From Longilinea sp. (GTDB lineage Bacteria > Chloroflexota > Anaerolineae > Anaerolineales > Anaerolineaceae): 43,485 bases of DNA. Below the pieces are notes generated by a model. The model saw only the letters and a list, made by a program, of their open reading frames with translations, searched no databases and was not told where the DNA came from. The DNA lies in the NCBI GenBank assembly GCA_017996955.1, contig JAGOFZ010000002.1, positions 1 to 43,485 of the forward strand, given 5' to 3'. The translations under genes were made by a program, and so were the position numbers. This document shows, one piece after another, positions 16,045-23,992 of this stretch. Position 1 is the first letter of the stretch, and every line of letters begins with the position of its first letter.

Positions 16045-16618
16045 ATTGTGGCTGGTAAGGCATGGTCAGACTGATTGGAACCTGGAAAAGCGCTACCAGG
16101 GACAGGCCGACATCCCGCTGAATTTGACGGGGTTGCAGCAGGCGGCAGACCTGGCAAACAGACTGGAAGGCGAAGCGTTTGAAGCGCTTTACAGCAGCGA
16201 TCTTTCGCGAGCGCGACAGACGGCTGAACTGCTGACCCGAACGCTGGGGCTGCCCCTGCGGCTGGATGCCCGACTGCGCGAGATTCATCAGGGAGAGTGG
16301 CAGGGGGAATATCTGGATGATGTGCGTGAGCGGCACACCCAACTGTTGGAAGAACACTGGAATAATCCTGCCCGGTCACGGGCGCCGGGTGGAGAAAGTG
16401 TGATTGAAGTTGCCGGGCGAGCAGCACAGGCGATCAGTGAGATTTGCCGCAGACACCCCCGTGGGCGCGTCTTAATCGTCAGCCACGGGCTGACGCTGGC
16501 GACCCTCATTTGTCAGGCGCGCAGTGCATCGCTGGCGAGGGTATATTCGCTGATTCCCGAAAACACGCAGGTAGAGGTCATCTACTGGCCGCCAGTGCGC
16601 TTGCTGCAAGAAAATTAG
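16037..16618 (+). CDS. Histidine phosphatase (alpha-ribazole phosphatase/PGM-like)
   Basis: A 193-residue histidine phosphatase with the standard WLVRHGQTDWN loop, SSDLSRARQTAELL and the second histidine in VSHGLTL. Families with this look include alpha-ribazole phosphatase (CobC) and broad phosphatases; no cobalamin genes flank it, so CobC is not assigned. GGAGG lies within the upstream gene before the ATG. The stop overlaps the opposite-strand gene ending at 16615. Confidence 0.88.
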   Translation: MTELWLVRHGQTDWNLEKRYQGQADIPLNLTGLQQAADLANRLEGEAFEALYSSDLSRARQTAELLTRTLGLPLRLDARLREIHQGEWQGEYLDDVRERHTQLLEEHWNNPARSRAPGGESVIEVAGRAAQAISEICRRHPRGRVLIVSHGLTLATLICQARSASLARVYSLIPENTQVEVIYWPPVRLLQEN

Positions 16619-17070
16619 CGCTCGCGTCCGCCTTTGAGCTGGCCCTGAAGGGTTTCCAGTTCAGCCCACTGACCTTCAGCCGCCAGTTTGGCCTGCATTG
16701 GCCAGGTGGCAGGGTCGGCAATCCGCAGGTTGGCGACCGAAAGAATCTCGCGCAGGTGAGCGGCGTCTGCCGCGGCCAGGGCGGCATAGGTGGTAATGCC
16801 AGCCGCGTGGAGGATTTGTTCGATCTTGGGGCCAATGCCTTCAATAATTTTCAGGTCGTCGGCAGCAGTCACTACGGGGATTTCTGCGGCGCGGACAGCC
16901 AATGGGGGCTCTGCCGCGGCAGGCTCGACGGGGGTCTGCATCGGAGCGGATGCGCCGGGGGCAGCCTTCTTGCGGCGAGCGCGCCGGAAGATCCAGATGA
17001 GCAGGAAAATCATCAGGATGATGATTGCAAGCAGGATAGCCAAATAGATTAAAAGGGTTAAGTTCGCCAT
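16615..17070 (-). CDS. Membrane-anchored helix-hairpin-helix protein
   Basis: A 151-residue protein with one N-terminal membrane helix (about 5-27), a basic patch RRARRKK, an Ala/Pro linker, and a C-terminal helix-hairpin-helix region containing DDLKIIEGIGPKIEQILHAAGI. The same module is found at the end of some NuoE, ribosomal L21 and stand-alone proteins. It suggests binding of nucleic acid or protein near the membrane. GAGGAGG precedes the ATG by 5 nt. Function is not known. Confidence 0.8.
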   Translation of the reverse strand: MANLTLLIYLAILLAIIILMIFLLIWIFRRARRKKAAPGASAPMQTPVEPAAAEPPLAVRAAEIPVVTAADDLKIIEGIGPKIEQILHAAGITTYAALAAADAAHLREILSVANLRIADPATWPMQAKLAAEGQWAELETLQGQLKGGRER

Positions 17071-17109
17071 GGGAACCTCCTCAGGGTAGTGATCGTCTGA
17101 GTCAAGTCA

Positions 17110-17115
17110 ATTATA
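17110..17115 (-). promoter_or_regulatory. -10 box candidate for the HhH membrane protein
   Basis: TATAAT on the minus strand, 39 nt before the start codon at 17070. The matching -35 is weak (GGTTCA at 16 nt). Confidence 0.4.
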
Positions 17116-17158
17116 GCGGATTCTGGATTTTTGAACCCTGAAAACCGGGGGGAGTTCA

Positions 17159-17172
17159 AATGTATATACATT
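17159..17172. promoter_or_regulatory. 14-bp perfect palindrome, operator candidate
   Basis: AATGTATATACATT reads the same on both strands. It lies 23 nt upstream of the -35 of the HD-GYP gene and between two divergent genes, a normal place for a regulator site. Confidence 0.5.
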
Positions 17173-17195
17173 CAATAATCAAACCACCCAGCAGC

Positions 17196-17224
17196 TTGAT
17201 TATCCTCGCTGGCATGAGTACAAT
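17196..17224 (+). promoter_or_regulatory. Promoter of the HD-GYP operon
   Basis: TTGATT at 17196-17201 and TACAAT at 17219-17224 have a 17-nt spacer. The start point would be near 17231, leaving about 14 nt of leader before the ATG at 17245. Confidence 0.65.
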
Positions 17225-17244
17225 AAATTATCCCAGGTATTCCC

Positions 17245-19479
17245 ATGCCTCCCCCAACCAGGCCTCTGCCACTAAACCGGACGCTGCTCAAGATTCTGGT
17301 CAATGGACTGTTCATTCCATCGGCTATTTTAGCATTGGCCTTGATTGGGCTGAATGCTTATCTCAACGCCCGTTACCTGGGGCAAGAGCAGCTTCAACTG
17401 ACACGCTCAATGGCGCTGCGTCTAGACGATTATTTGCTTCATGCGGTTGAAGCACTGAACTCTACCGCAGAAATCAGTCGGACCAGCACCCTGGACGAAA
17501 CCCAGATTCATCTAGACGGTATGCGGGTCAATAATCCCTATTTCAATTCGCTTTACATTTTAGATGGGGAAGCAAAGATTATTGCCATCAGCCCGCTGGA
17601 TCCGCTGTATCTGGGTTTGGATATGTCAAACCAGGCTTACTACCGCCAGCGCGATCCACGCCGGACAACCAACATCTCGCATCCATTCATTTCTTCGCGC
17701 ACGGGGCAATTGACCGTATACCTGAGCCGGACCATGCTCAACGGTTATGTGACTGTGGGCGAGTTGAGCCTGGATAAGCTGCAAGAAGTGGTGGAATCGG
17801 AGCCCAATCCCATTTTTGGGCAGGTGGTTTTTGTTACAGATGCCAGCGGCACACTGCTGGCGCACCCCAATACCGCCTTGGTGGCGCAGCAAGCCAACCT
17901 GGCATATGTGCAGCCTTGGTCACCCACGCAAAAAGGCATTGGACAGCGGATTATCCTGGTAGAAGGAGAATATTATTTCCAGTCCACCACCCCGCTGGAA
18001 GAGGCGCCGTGGATCGTTACTTCTGAAGTGCCAGTGATCAGGGCCTACTGGCTCAATCTTGTTTTTCTGGGATTTTCTGGAACTGTGCTGCTGGGGTTGT
18101 GGTTACTGATTTTGCTGGGCATCCGCCGTCAAATTTTTCGCCGGATTGTGCAGCCGCTGACACAGCTTTCCCAAACAGCCACGGCGCTGGCCGAAGGCGA
18201 TGCATCTCGCCGGGCCAGTCTGGCGAGTGAGCATCCGGCGTTCACAGAAATTCATGAGCTGGCAAATAATTTTGAACACATGCTCGGCGCGCTTGAAGAG
18301 CGGCAAGCTGCACTGCGGCAGCGGGAAAAGACAGAACGCGAGCAGCGCATTCTGGCGGAGGCGCTGCGGAATACTGCGGCAGCCATCACCAGCACGCTGG
18401 ATTTTAAAGAAGTGTTGGATCGCATTCTGGATAATGTGGGCCGGGTAGTGCCGCATTCGGTTTCAAATATTATGCTGCTGGGCGAAGCCGGCGAGACAGT
18501 GCACATGGCAGCGGCCCGCGGCTACGAGAATTTCAATGTTCAGGAATGGGCCACTCAGCAGGTCTTTCCACTGGGACGGTTTCCGGGGTTGATGTGGATG
18601 AAGCGGACAGGCGAGGCACTGTTGATCTCGAATACGGCGCAATCACAGTTCTGGGTAAGCATCAGTGAAACCGCCTGGATTGCGTCCTATGTGGGTGCGC
18701 CAGTCCGTGACAAAGGCGTCGTAATCGGGTTCCTCAACCTGGACAGCACCACGCCCAATTTCTTCACGCAGCAACATGCTAACCTGCTGCAGGCTTTTGC
18801 AGACCAAGCTGGGGTAGCTATTCAAAACGCCCGGTTGTTGAGCGAACTGCAGAACTCGCATGATGATTTGTTGATTGCTTATGACACCACCCTGCAAGGG
18901 CTGGCTAAAGCACTGGCGCTGCGCGATAATGAGACGCAGGGTCATTCAGTACGCGTCACTGACATGACCATGCGACTGTCCAAACGGATGGGTCTGGCAG
19001 AACCTGCGCTGACCCACATTCGCTATGGCGCGTTGCTGCATGATATTGGTAAAATAGCTATTCCGGATTCGATTCTGTATAAAAACGGGCCTTTGAGCGA
19101 GCAGGAATGGGAGGTGATGCGGCTGCATCCAACCTATGCGCAGCAGCTGCTGGCAACCATTCCGTACTTGAAAGACTCCATGGATATCCCCCTGTATCAC
19201 CATGAACGGTGGGATGGCAGCGGGTATCCGTTTGGGTTGCGCGGTGAGCAAATTCCGCTGGCAGCGCGAATATTCTGTGTGATCGATGTGTGGGACGGGC
19301 TGCGGAGCGAGCGCCCTTACCACCCTGCCTGGCCCGAAGCCCAGGTGCGCGAGTATCTGCTGCAAAATTCGGGCAGCCATTTTGACCCGGAGATTGTTCA
19401 AAGCTTTTTGAAATTACTGAAAGAAGAAGCCCCATTATTGTTGACTGAGGAGAAAAACCATGCAAATCCGAAAGATTGA
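17245..19479 (+). CDS. Cache-HAMP-GAF-HD-GYP membrane signalling protein
   Basis: A 744-residue sensor. A first membrane helix (about 14-36) and a second (about 270-292) bound an extracytoplasmic Cache-type domain. HAMP (about 295-350), a coiled linker, and GAF (about 375-530) follow. The HD-GYP domain contains His599-Asp600 in LHDIGK, then H652-H653-E-R-W-D-G-S-G-Y661-P662, so the metal site and GYP signature are intact. HD-GYP proteins hydrolyse cyclic di-GMP or related cyclic dinucleotides. External ligand sensing is thus probably linked to second-messenger breakdown. No GGDEF or EAL domain is present in this window. Confidence 0.92.
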   Translation: MPPPTRPLPLNRTLLKILVNGLFIPSAILALALIGLNAYLNARYLGQEQLQLTRSMALRLDDYLLHAVEALNSTAEISRTSTLDETQIHLDGMRVNNPYFNSLYILDGEAKIIAISPLDPLYLGLDMSNQAYYRQRDPRRTTNISHPFISSRTGQLTVYLSRTMLNGYVTVGELSLDKLQEVVESEPNPIFGQVVFVTDASGTLLAHPNTALVAQQANLAYVQPWSPTQKGIGQRIILVEGEYYFQSTTPLEEAPWIVTSEVPVIRAYWLNLVFLGFSGTVLLGLWLLILLGIRRQIFRRIVQPLTQLSQTATALAEGDASRRASLASEHPAFTEIHELANNFEHMLGALEERQAALRQREKTEREQRILAEALRNTAAAITSTLDFKEVLDRILDNVGRVVPHSVSNIMLLGEAGETVHMAAARGYENFNVQEWATQQVFPLGRFPGLMWMKRTGEALLISNTAQSQFWVSISETAWIASYVGAPVRDKGVVIGFLNLDSTTPNFFTQQHANLLQAFADQAGVAIQNARLLSELQNSHDDLLIAYDTTLQGLAKALALRDNETQGHSVRVTDMTMRLSKRMGLAEPALTHIRYGALLHDIGKIAIPDSILYKNGPLSEQEWEVMRLHPTYAQQLLATIPYLKDSMDIPLYHHERWDGSGYPFGLRGEQIPLAARIFCVIDVWDGLRSERPYHPAWPEAQVREYLLQNSGSHFDPEIVQSFLKLLKEEAPLLLTEEKNHANPKD

Positions 19480-20584
19480 TACGCGCAATCGGGATGATGC
19501 GCGTCAGTTTATTGACCTGCCTTACCGGTTGTACCGCAAATCGCCTTACTGGGTGCCACCCCTGCGCTCAGAAATGGAGCTGGTGCTGGATCGGGACAAG
19601 CACCCATTCTACCAACATTCCGAGGCTGATTTTTTCGTTGCTGAAAGCGAAGGGCAGGTGGTGGGGCGGATTGCGGCGCTGCATAACCGCAACTACTGCG
19701 CCCACCACCATGAACAAACCGGATTTCTTTATTATTTTGATGCGGCCGATGACCAGCAGGCTGCCAATGGGCTGTTTGATGCGGCGGTGGGCTGGGCACG
19801 CGAGCGCGAGTTGGACTTGCTGCTGGCGGGTAAAGGCATCATCCGATCCAATGGAGCGGGGCTGCTAGTGGAAGGTTTTGATGACCCGTATATGCCGATT
19901 GGGATTTTATACAATTACCCTTATTATCAGACCCTGTTTGACAGCTATGGCTTTACCAAAGAAAACGATCATTTGTCGGGCATGCTGCTGAAAAGCGCCG
20001 ATATTGGGGAGCGCGTCCACGGAATCGCTGAACGCGTGCTCGAACAGGGTGGCTTTTCTATTATGGCCTGCAAGACCAAAAAAGAAATGTATCCCTGGAT
20101 TCCGCGGGTGGAGAAGGTGCATCACGAGGCCTTTCATACCAATGCAGGCTATTATCCCACTACACCGGCTGAATTTGAACTGCTGGCGCGCGGGTTCATC
20201 TCGCTGGCAGACCCGGCATTGATCAAACTGGTGATGAAGGGCGATGAAATTGCCGGTTTTGCGATGACATTCCCCAATATTGCGCCGGCGCTGCGGGCCA
20301 TTCGAGGGAGGCTGTGGCCGCTGGGGTGGATTCTGGTAATGCGGGCACAGAAGACTTCTAAAGTGATTGACGGAAGCGCAATTGGGCTGCTGCCGCAGTA
20401 CCAGGGGCGAGGCGCCAACGCCCTGCTGTACAATGAAATTGAAAAGACGCTGCGCGCCCGCAATGTTGAGCGGGTAAACATTATCCAGGTGGATGAGCGC
20501 AATGCCCGCAGCAAGGCAGACCACGAAACCATGGGCGTCAAATTCCATCTGCGGCACCGCACTTACCGCCTGCCGATTGGGTGA
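19460..20584 (+). CDS. GNAT-fold protein, possible N-acyltransferase
   Basis: A 374-residue protein. Near the N-terminus it has LYRKSPYWVPPLRSE and VVGRIAALHN, a pattern of GNAT-like proteins that act on large acceptors. The C-terminal half has the acetyl-CoA-type turn LPQYQGRGANALLYNEIEK followed by VNIIQVDERNARSKADHETMG. It is likely a double-GNAT acyltransferase of unknown substrate. It starts inside the end of the HD-GYP gene (20-nt overlap, GAGGAG upstream) and ends by overlapping the transporter start. Confidence 0.7.
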   Translation: MQIRKIDTRNRDDARQFIDLPYRLYRKSPYWVPPLRSEMELVLDRDKHPFYQHSEADFFVAESEGQVVGRIAALHNRNYCAHHHEQTGFLYYFDAADDQQAANGLFDAAVGWARERELDLLLAGKGIIRSNGAGLLVEGFDDPYMPIGILYNYPYYQTLFDSYGFTKENDHLSGMLLKSADIGERVHGIAERVLEQGGFSIMACKTKKEMYPWIPRVEKVHHEAFHTNAGYYPTTPAEFELLARGFISLADPALIKLVMKGDEIAGFAMTFPNIAPALRAIRGRLWPLGWILVMRAQKTSKVIDGSAIGLLPQYQGRGANALLYNEIEKTLRARNVERVNIIQVDERNARSKADHETMGVKFHLRHRTYRLPIG

Positions 20585-22026
20585 GCCAGATGCGTAACGC
20601 TGCCGCAGCACCGCTGACACGGCTGCAAAAGCTGATCTACGGCTCTGGCGACTGGAGCAAGGCCAGCTTCAACGTACTGCGGCAGCTATTCTACGCCATC
20701 TTTCTGACGGATGTGGTGGGGCTGGATGCGCGGCTGGCTTCACTAGCGGCACTGATCAGCATTGTATGGGATGCGGTCAACGATCCAATTATTGGGGCGC
20801 TGAGCGATAATGTGCGTACGCGCTGGGGGCGACGGCGGCCATTCATTTTGCTGTTTGCGGTGCCGTTTGCGCTGGCCTTTGTGCTGTTGTGGTGGGCGCC
20901 GCCCTGGCAGAGCCAGGTCATGCTGATGATCCATGTGACGCTGGCCTATATGGTCAGCGACACACTCCAGACCCTGGTCACAGTGCCATATCTTTCGCTG
21001 ACTCCGGAACTGGCAAAGGATTATGATGAGCGCACCTCTCTGACCAGCTACCGGATGTTCTTTAATCTGCTGGCTTCCCTGGCAACGGCTGTGGCGGCAC
21101 CGGGGATTCTGGATGCGGTGGTTAAAGCCGGGTACAGCCAACAGCAGGGCTATGTGACAGTGGGGGCGCTGTTTGGCGGACTGGCAGTGCTGCCGCTGCT
21201 GCTGATCTTCTTCAGCCTGCGCGAACAAGATGCTCCGCCTCAACCGCCCGAGGAGCAGCTTACATTTCGTAAAACCATCCGGGTGCTGTGGGCTAACCGG
21301 CCGTTCCGATTTGCGGCGGGTTTCTACGTGCTGAACTGGATTTCATTTGATGTGGTGGGGCTGATGCTGCCGTATTATCTGCTCTACTGGGTGGGCGAGG
21401 GCAACCTACTGGCCAAGGTAAACCTCTTGGGTGTGAGGCTGCCCCTGGAATCGGCAATCTTTGGGGTGTTGTTGATTACGGCCACGGCAGCCATACCGCT
21501 GTGGGGCTGGCTGGCGCGGCGGTTCAGCAAGCGGTTTGCTTACATTGCCGGGATGGGCTTCTGGATTGGGGTGCAGTTGTTGATTTATTCGCTGCAGCCT
21601 CAGCAAACCACCCTGATGCTGATGCTGGCGGCGCTGGCAGGGTTGAGTGTTTCCACCGCACATGTTCTGCCCGAGGCAATTTTCCCGGATGTGATTGACT
21701 GGGATGAGCTGCGTACGCATACCCGCCGCGAGGGCATGTATTACGGCGCCATCAATTTCATCCGCAAGTTGAGCAGTGCGCTGGCGACTTTCATCACGCT
21801 GCAATTTCTGGGCTGGTTTGGTTACCAGGCGCCTCCGGCAGATGCGCAAGTCTTCACCCAATCAGAGACGACCCTGCAGGTCATCCGGCTGCTGACGGGG
21901 CCGTTTGTGGCCGTGCTGCTGATTGGCGCGATTGGGTTTGCCTGGTTCTACCCACTCTCACGCGAACGGCAGAAACGGATTCGCCGGGCGCTGGAACGCC
22001 GATACCTGTTTGTAAAGGAAGGATAG
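20581..22026 (+). CDS. GPH/MelB-type MFS sugar:cation symporter
   Basis: A 481-residue transporter with about 12 membrane helices. The N-terminal region carries SGDWSKASFN and WDAVNDPIIGALSDNVRTRWGRRRP (first part), matching the glycoside-pentoside-hexuronide family, including the Asp pair in DAVNDP. It probably moves a sugar or related solute with a cation. A GTG at 20581 overlaps the previous stop; an ATG three codons later is an alternative start. No sugar catabolic genes adjoin it, so substrate is open. Confidence 0.88.
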   Translation: MSQMRNAAAAPLTRLQKLIYGSGDWSKASFNVLRQLFYAIFLTDVVGLDARLASLAALISIVWDAVNDPIIGALSDNVRTRWGRRRPFILLFAVPFALAFVLLWWAPPWQSQVMLMIHVTLAYMVSDTLQTLVTVPYLSLTPELAKDYDERTSLTSYRMFFNLLASLATAVAAPGILDAVVKAGYSQQQGYVTVGALFGGLAVLPLLLIFFSLREQDAPPQPPEEQLTFRKTIRVLWANRPFRFAAGFYVLNWISFDVVGLMLPYYLLYWVGEGNLLAKVNLLGVRLPLESAIFGVLLITATAAIPLWGWLARRFSKRFAYIAGMGFWIGVQLLIYSLQPQQTTLMLMLAALAGLSVSTAHVLPEAIFPDVIDWDELRTHTRREGMYYGAINFIRKLSSALATFITLQFLGWFGYQAPPADAQVFTQSETTLQVIRLLTGPFVAVLLIGAIGFAWFYPLSRERQKRIRRALERRYLFVKEG

Positions 22027-22030
22027 GCCA

Positions 22031-22873
22031 ATGTTCACGACATTTATCACGGCTGACGAACTGACTAAACACCTGAATCAACCCGACTGGGTGCTGGTGG
22101 ACTGCCGAACTGATTTGATGAAACCTGAATGGGGCCGGGAAGATTACCGGCGCGCTCATGTTCCGGGTGCGGTCTATGCCGACCTGAACCGCGACCTGTC
22201 TGGGTCAACCGGCCCACAAACCGGACGCCACCCCCTGCCAGAGCCGGGAGCGTTCTGCTCGGCTATGGGGAAGCTGGGGATTGACGCCAGCAAACAGGTG
22301 GTGGTGATTGATACCGCCGCGGGTGCTTTTGCCGCCCGGTTGTGGTGGATGCTGCGACTGTATGGACATGCGGCGGTGGCGGTGCTGGCGGGGGGATTTC
22401 CGCTGTGGGAGCGGGAGGGCCGCACCACCCGAAGCGGCGATGAGACCAACCCAATCACTCAGTTCAACGGAGAGCCGCAGAGCAGGTGTTTTTTGACAGC
22501 CGAAGAAGTCAATCGTGTGCGCGATGATTCGAACTGGCTGGTGGTGGATGCGCGCACACCCGAGCGCTACCGGGGCGAGCAAGAACCGATTGACCCGGTG
22601 GCGGGGAGAATTCCGGGTGCGGTTAACCGGGCGCACACGCTGAACTTGCAGGCGGGCGGTCTGCCGCTGCCACCAGAAACGCTGCGCGAGCAGTTTACAG
22701 CACTGCTGGGTTCCACCCCGCCGGAGAGAACTGTTTTCTACTGCGGGTCGGGGGTGACCTCGGCTTTTCACCTGCTGGCAATGGCCTATGCCGGAATGCC
22801 TGATGCCAGGCTGTATCCGGGTTCGTGGAGTGAGTGGATTCGCGACCCCAACCGGCCCATCGGAAAGGGCTGA
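22031..22873 (+). CDS. Thiosulfate/3-mercaptopyruvate sulfurtransferase (tandem rhodanese)
   Basis: A 280-residue protein of two rhodanese domains. The C-terminal domain has the active loop beginning with Cys238 in YCGSGVTS. The N-terminal domain lacks the cysteine and is structural, as is normal. The CGSGVTA-like loop favours 3-mercaptopyruvate sulfurtransferase or thiosulfate use, which the sequence cannot decide. AAGGA precedes the ATG. It is the last gene of its run and ends at a clear terminator. Confidence 0.92.
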   Translation: MFTTFITADELTKHLNQPDWVLVDCRTDLMKPEWGREDYRRAHVPGAVYADLNRDLSGSTGPQTGRHPLPEPGAFCSAMGKLGIDASKQVVVIDTAAGAFAARLWWMLRLYGHAAVAVLAGGFPLWEREGRTTRSGDETNPITQFNGEPQSRCFLTAEEVNRVRDDSNWLVVDARTPERYRGEQEPIDPVAGRIPGAVNRAHTLNLQAGGLPLPPETLREQFTALLGSTPPERTVFYCGSGVTSAFHLLAMAYAGMPDARLYPGSWSEWIRDPNRPIGKG

Positions 22874-22898
22874 TAGAGGCGTTTTTCGGGTCGAATAG

Positions 22899-22930
22899 AA
22901 ACCGCCCGGGCAAATATATCCGGGCGGTTT
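22899..22930. terminator. Bidirectional terminator, rhodanese / korB
   Basis: AAACCGCCCG at 22899-22908 pairs perfectly with CGGGCGGTTT at 22921-22930, and the stem extends by a further pair inward. It stands between convergent genes, with T-rich sequence after it on the plus strand. Confidence 0.85.
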
Positions 22931-22953
22931 GTCTTCAGGCTATGGGCGTTGGA

Positions 22954-23991
22954 TCAGGCGAATGAGGCGTTGAGGCGATCCAACGACTCGGGGGTGGGGC
23001 GCAGTTTGTGGGCTGGCAAGCGGTTGAGGCCTTCCTCGGGCAAGTTGTAGGCATCGAACATGGAGGGAATTTCTGGATTGACATAGATCAAACCGGTGAC
23101 CAGTTCGCCGCTCTGGTTGGCTTCTTCCAAAATCTGGAAGGCAGCAGCGCGGTTGGTGGGGTCGTAATCGCGTTCCAGTTTCTTGAGGCGAATCACAGCG
23201 CCATCGTGGAGTTCCACATCGCGCGTGGTGCCTTCTTCAAAATCCTCAACCGTGACTTCATCACGGGCGGGGACGTAAGAAATCTCGTGCAGGGGTTCTT
23301 CGTGCTCTTTGCCGTAGGTATAGGAATGCAGCCAGCCATCCTGGTTGTGGAAGGTGACGCAGGGGCTGATGATATCAATCACGGCAATGCCACGGTGGCT
23401 GTAGGCCGCTTTGAGCAGTTCTTTGAGCTGGCGAGGATCGCCTGCAAAGGAGCGTGCCACAAAAGAGGCGTTTGAAGCCAGTGCTTCCAGGCAGATATCC
23501 ACCGGCAGGAAGGGGTTGGTGCCCTGGCGTTTGAGGGAGAGGCCAAGCTCTGCCGTGGCGGAGAACTGACCTTTGGTCAGGCCATAGACGCCATTGTTCT
23601 CGACAATATAAACCATGGGCATATTGCGGCGGACGATGTGCTTGAACTGACCGATGCCAATGCTGGCGGTATCACCATCACCGCTGACGCCAATGCCATG
23701 CAGCCGGGCGTCGCCGAACAGCGCGCCGAGGGCCAGCGAAGGCATGCGCCCGTGAACGCCATTGAAGGCGAATGAGCGGCTGAGGAAGTAGGTGGGGCTT
23801 TTGCTGGAGCAGCCAATGCCGCTGAACTTTACCACTGTTTCGGGAACAACATTCAATTCGTAGAGTGCAGAGGTGATCTGGCTGGCGATGCCATTGTGAC
23901 CGCAGCCCTGGCAGAGGGTGCTGGGGGCGCCTTTATAATCGGCACGGGAAAGACCGGCCTGGTTGAGTTGTTGAGCAGCTTGAGTCGCCAT
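22954..23991 (-). CDS. korB: 2-oxoacid:ferredoxin oxidoreductase, beta subunit
   Basis: A 345-residue thiamine diphosphate subunit. CQGCGHNGIASQI near the N-terminus and later GDGDTASIG, with MVYIVENNGVYGLTKGQ, match KorB-type enzymes. With the alpha subunit it oxidises a 2-oxoacid to acyl-CoA and CO2 and reduces ferredoxin. The start is the ATG of MATQAA with GGAGGCG upstream; a longer frame overlaps the alpha gene. It follows alpha by 1 nt. 2-oxoglutarate is the likely substrate but pyruvate or branched-chain oxoacids cannot be excluded. Confidence 0.93.
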   Translation of the reverse strand: MATQAAQQLNQAGLSRADYKGAPSTLCQGCGHNGIASQITSALYELNVVPETVVKFSGIGCSSKSPTYFLSRSFAFNGVHGRMPSLALGALFGDARLHGIGVSGDGDTASIGIGQFKHIVRRNMPMVYIVENNGVYGLTKGQFSATAELGLSLKRQGTNPFLPVDICLEALASNASFVARSFAGDPRQLKELLKAAYSHRGIAVIDIISPCVTFHNQDGWLHSYTYGKEHEEPLHEISYVPARDEVTVEDFEEGTTRDVELHDGAVIRLKKLERDYDPTNRAAAFQILEEANQSGELVTGLIYVNPEIPSMFDAYNLPEEGLNRLPAHKLRPTPESLDRLNASFA

Positions 23992-23992
23992 G

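Noticed and set aside
16037-16618. CobC assignment (alpha-ribazole phosphatase)
   Set aside because: The motif fits CobC, but no other cobalamin genes are near, so the broad family call is safer.
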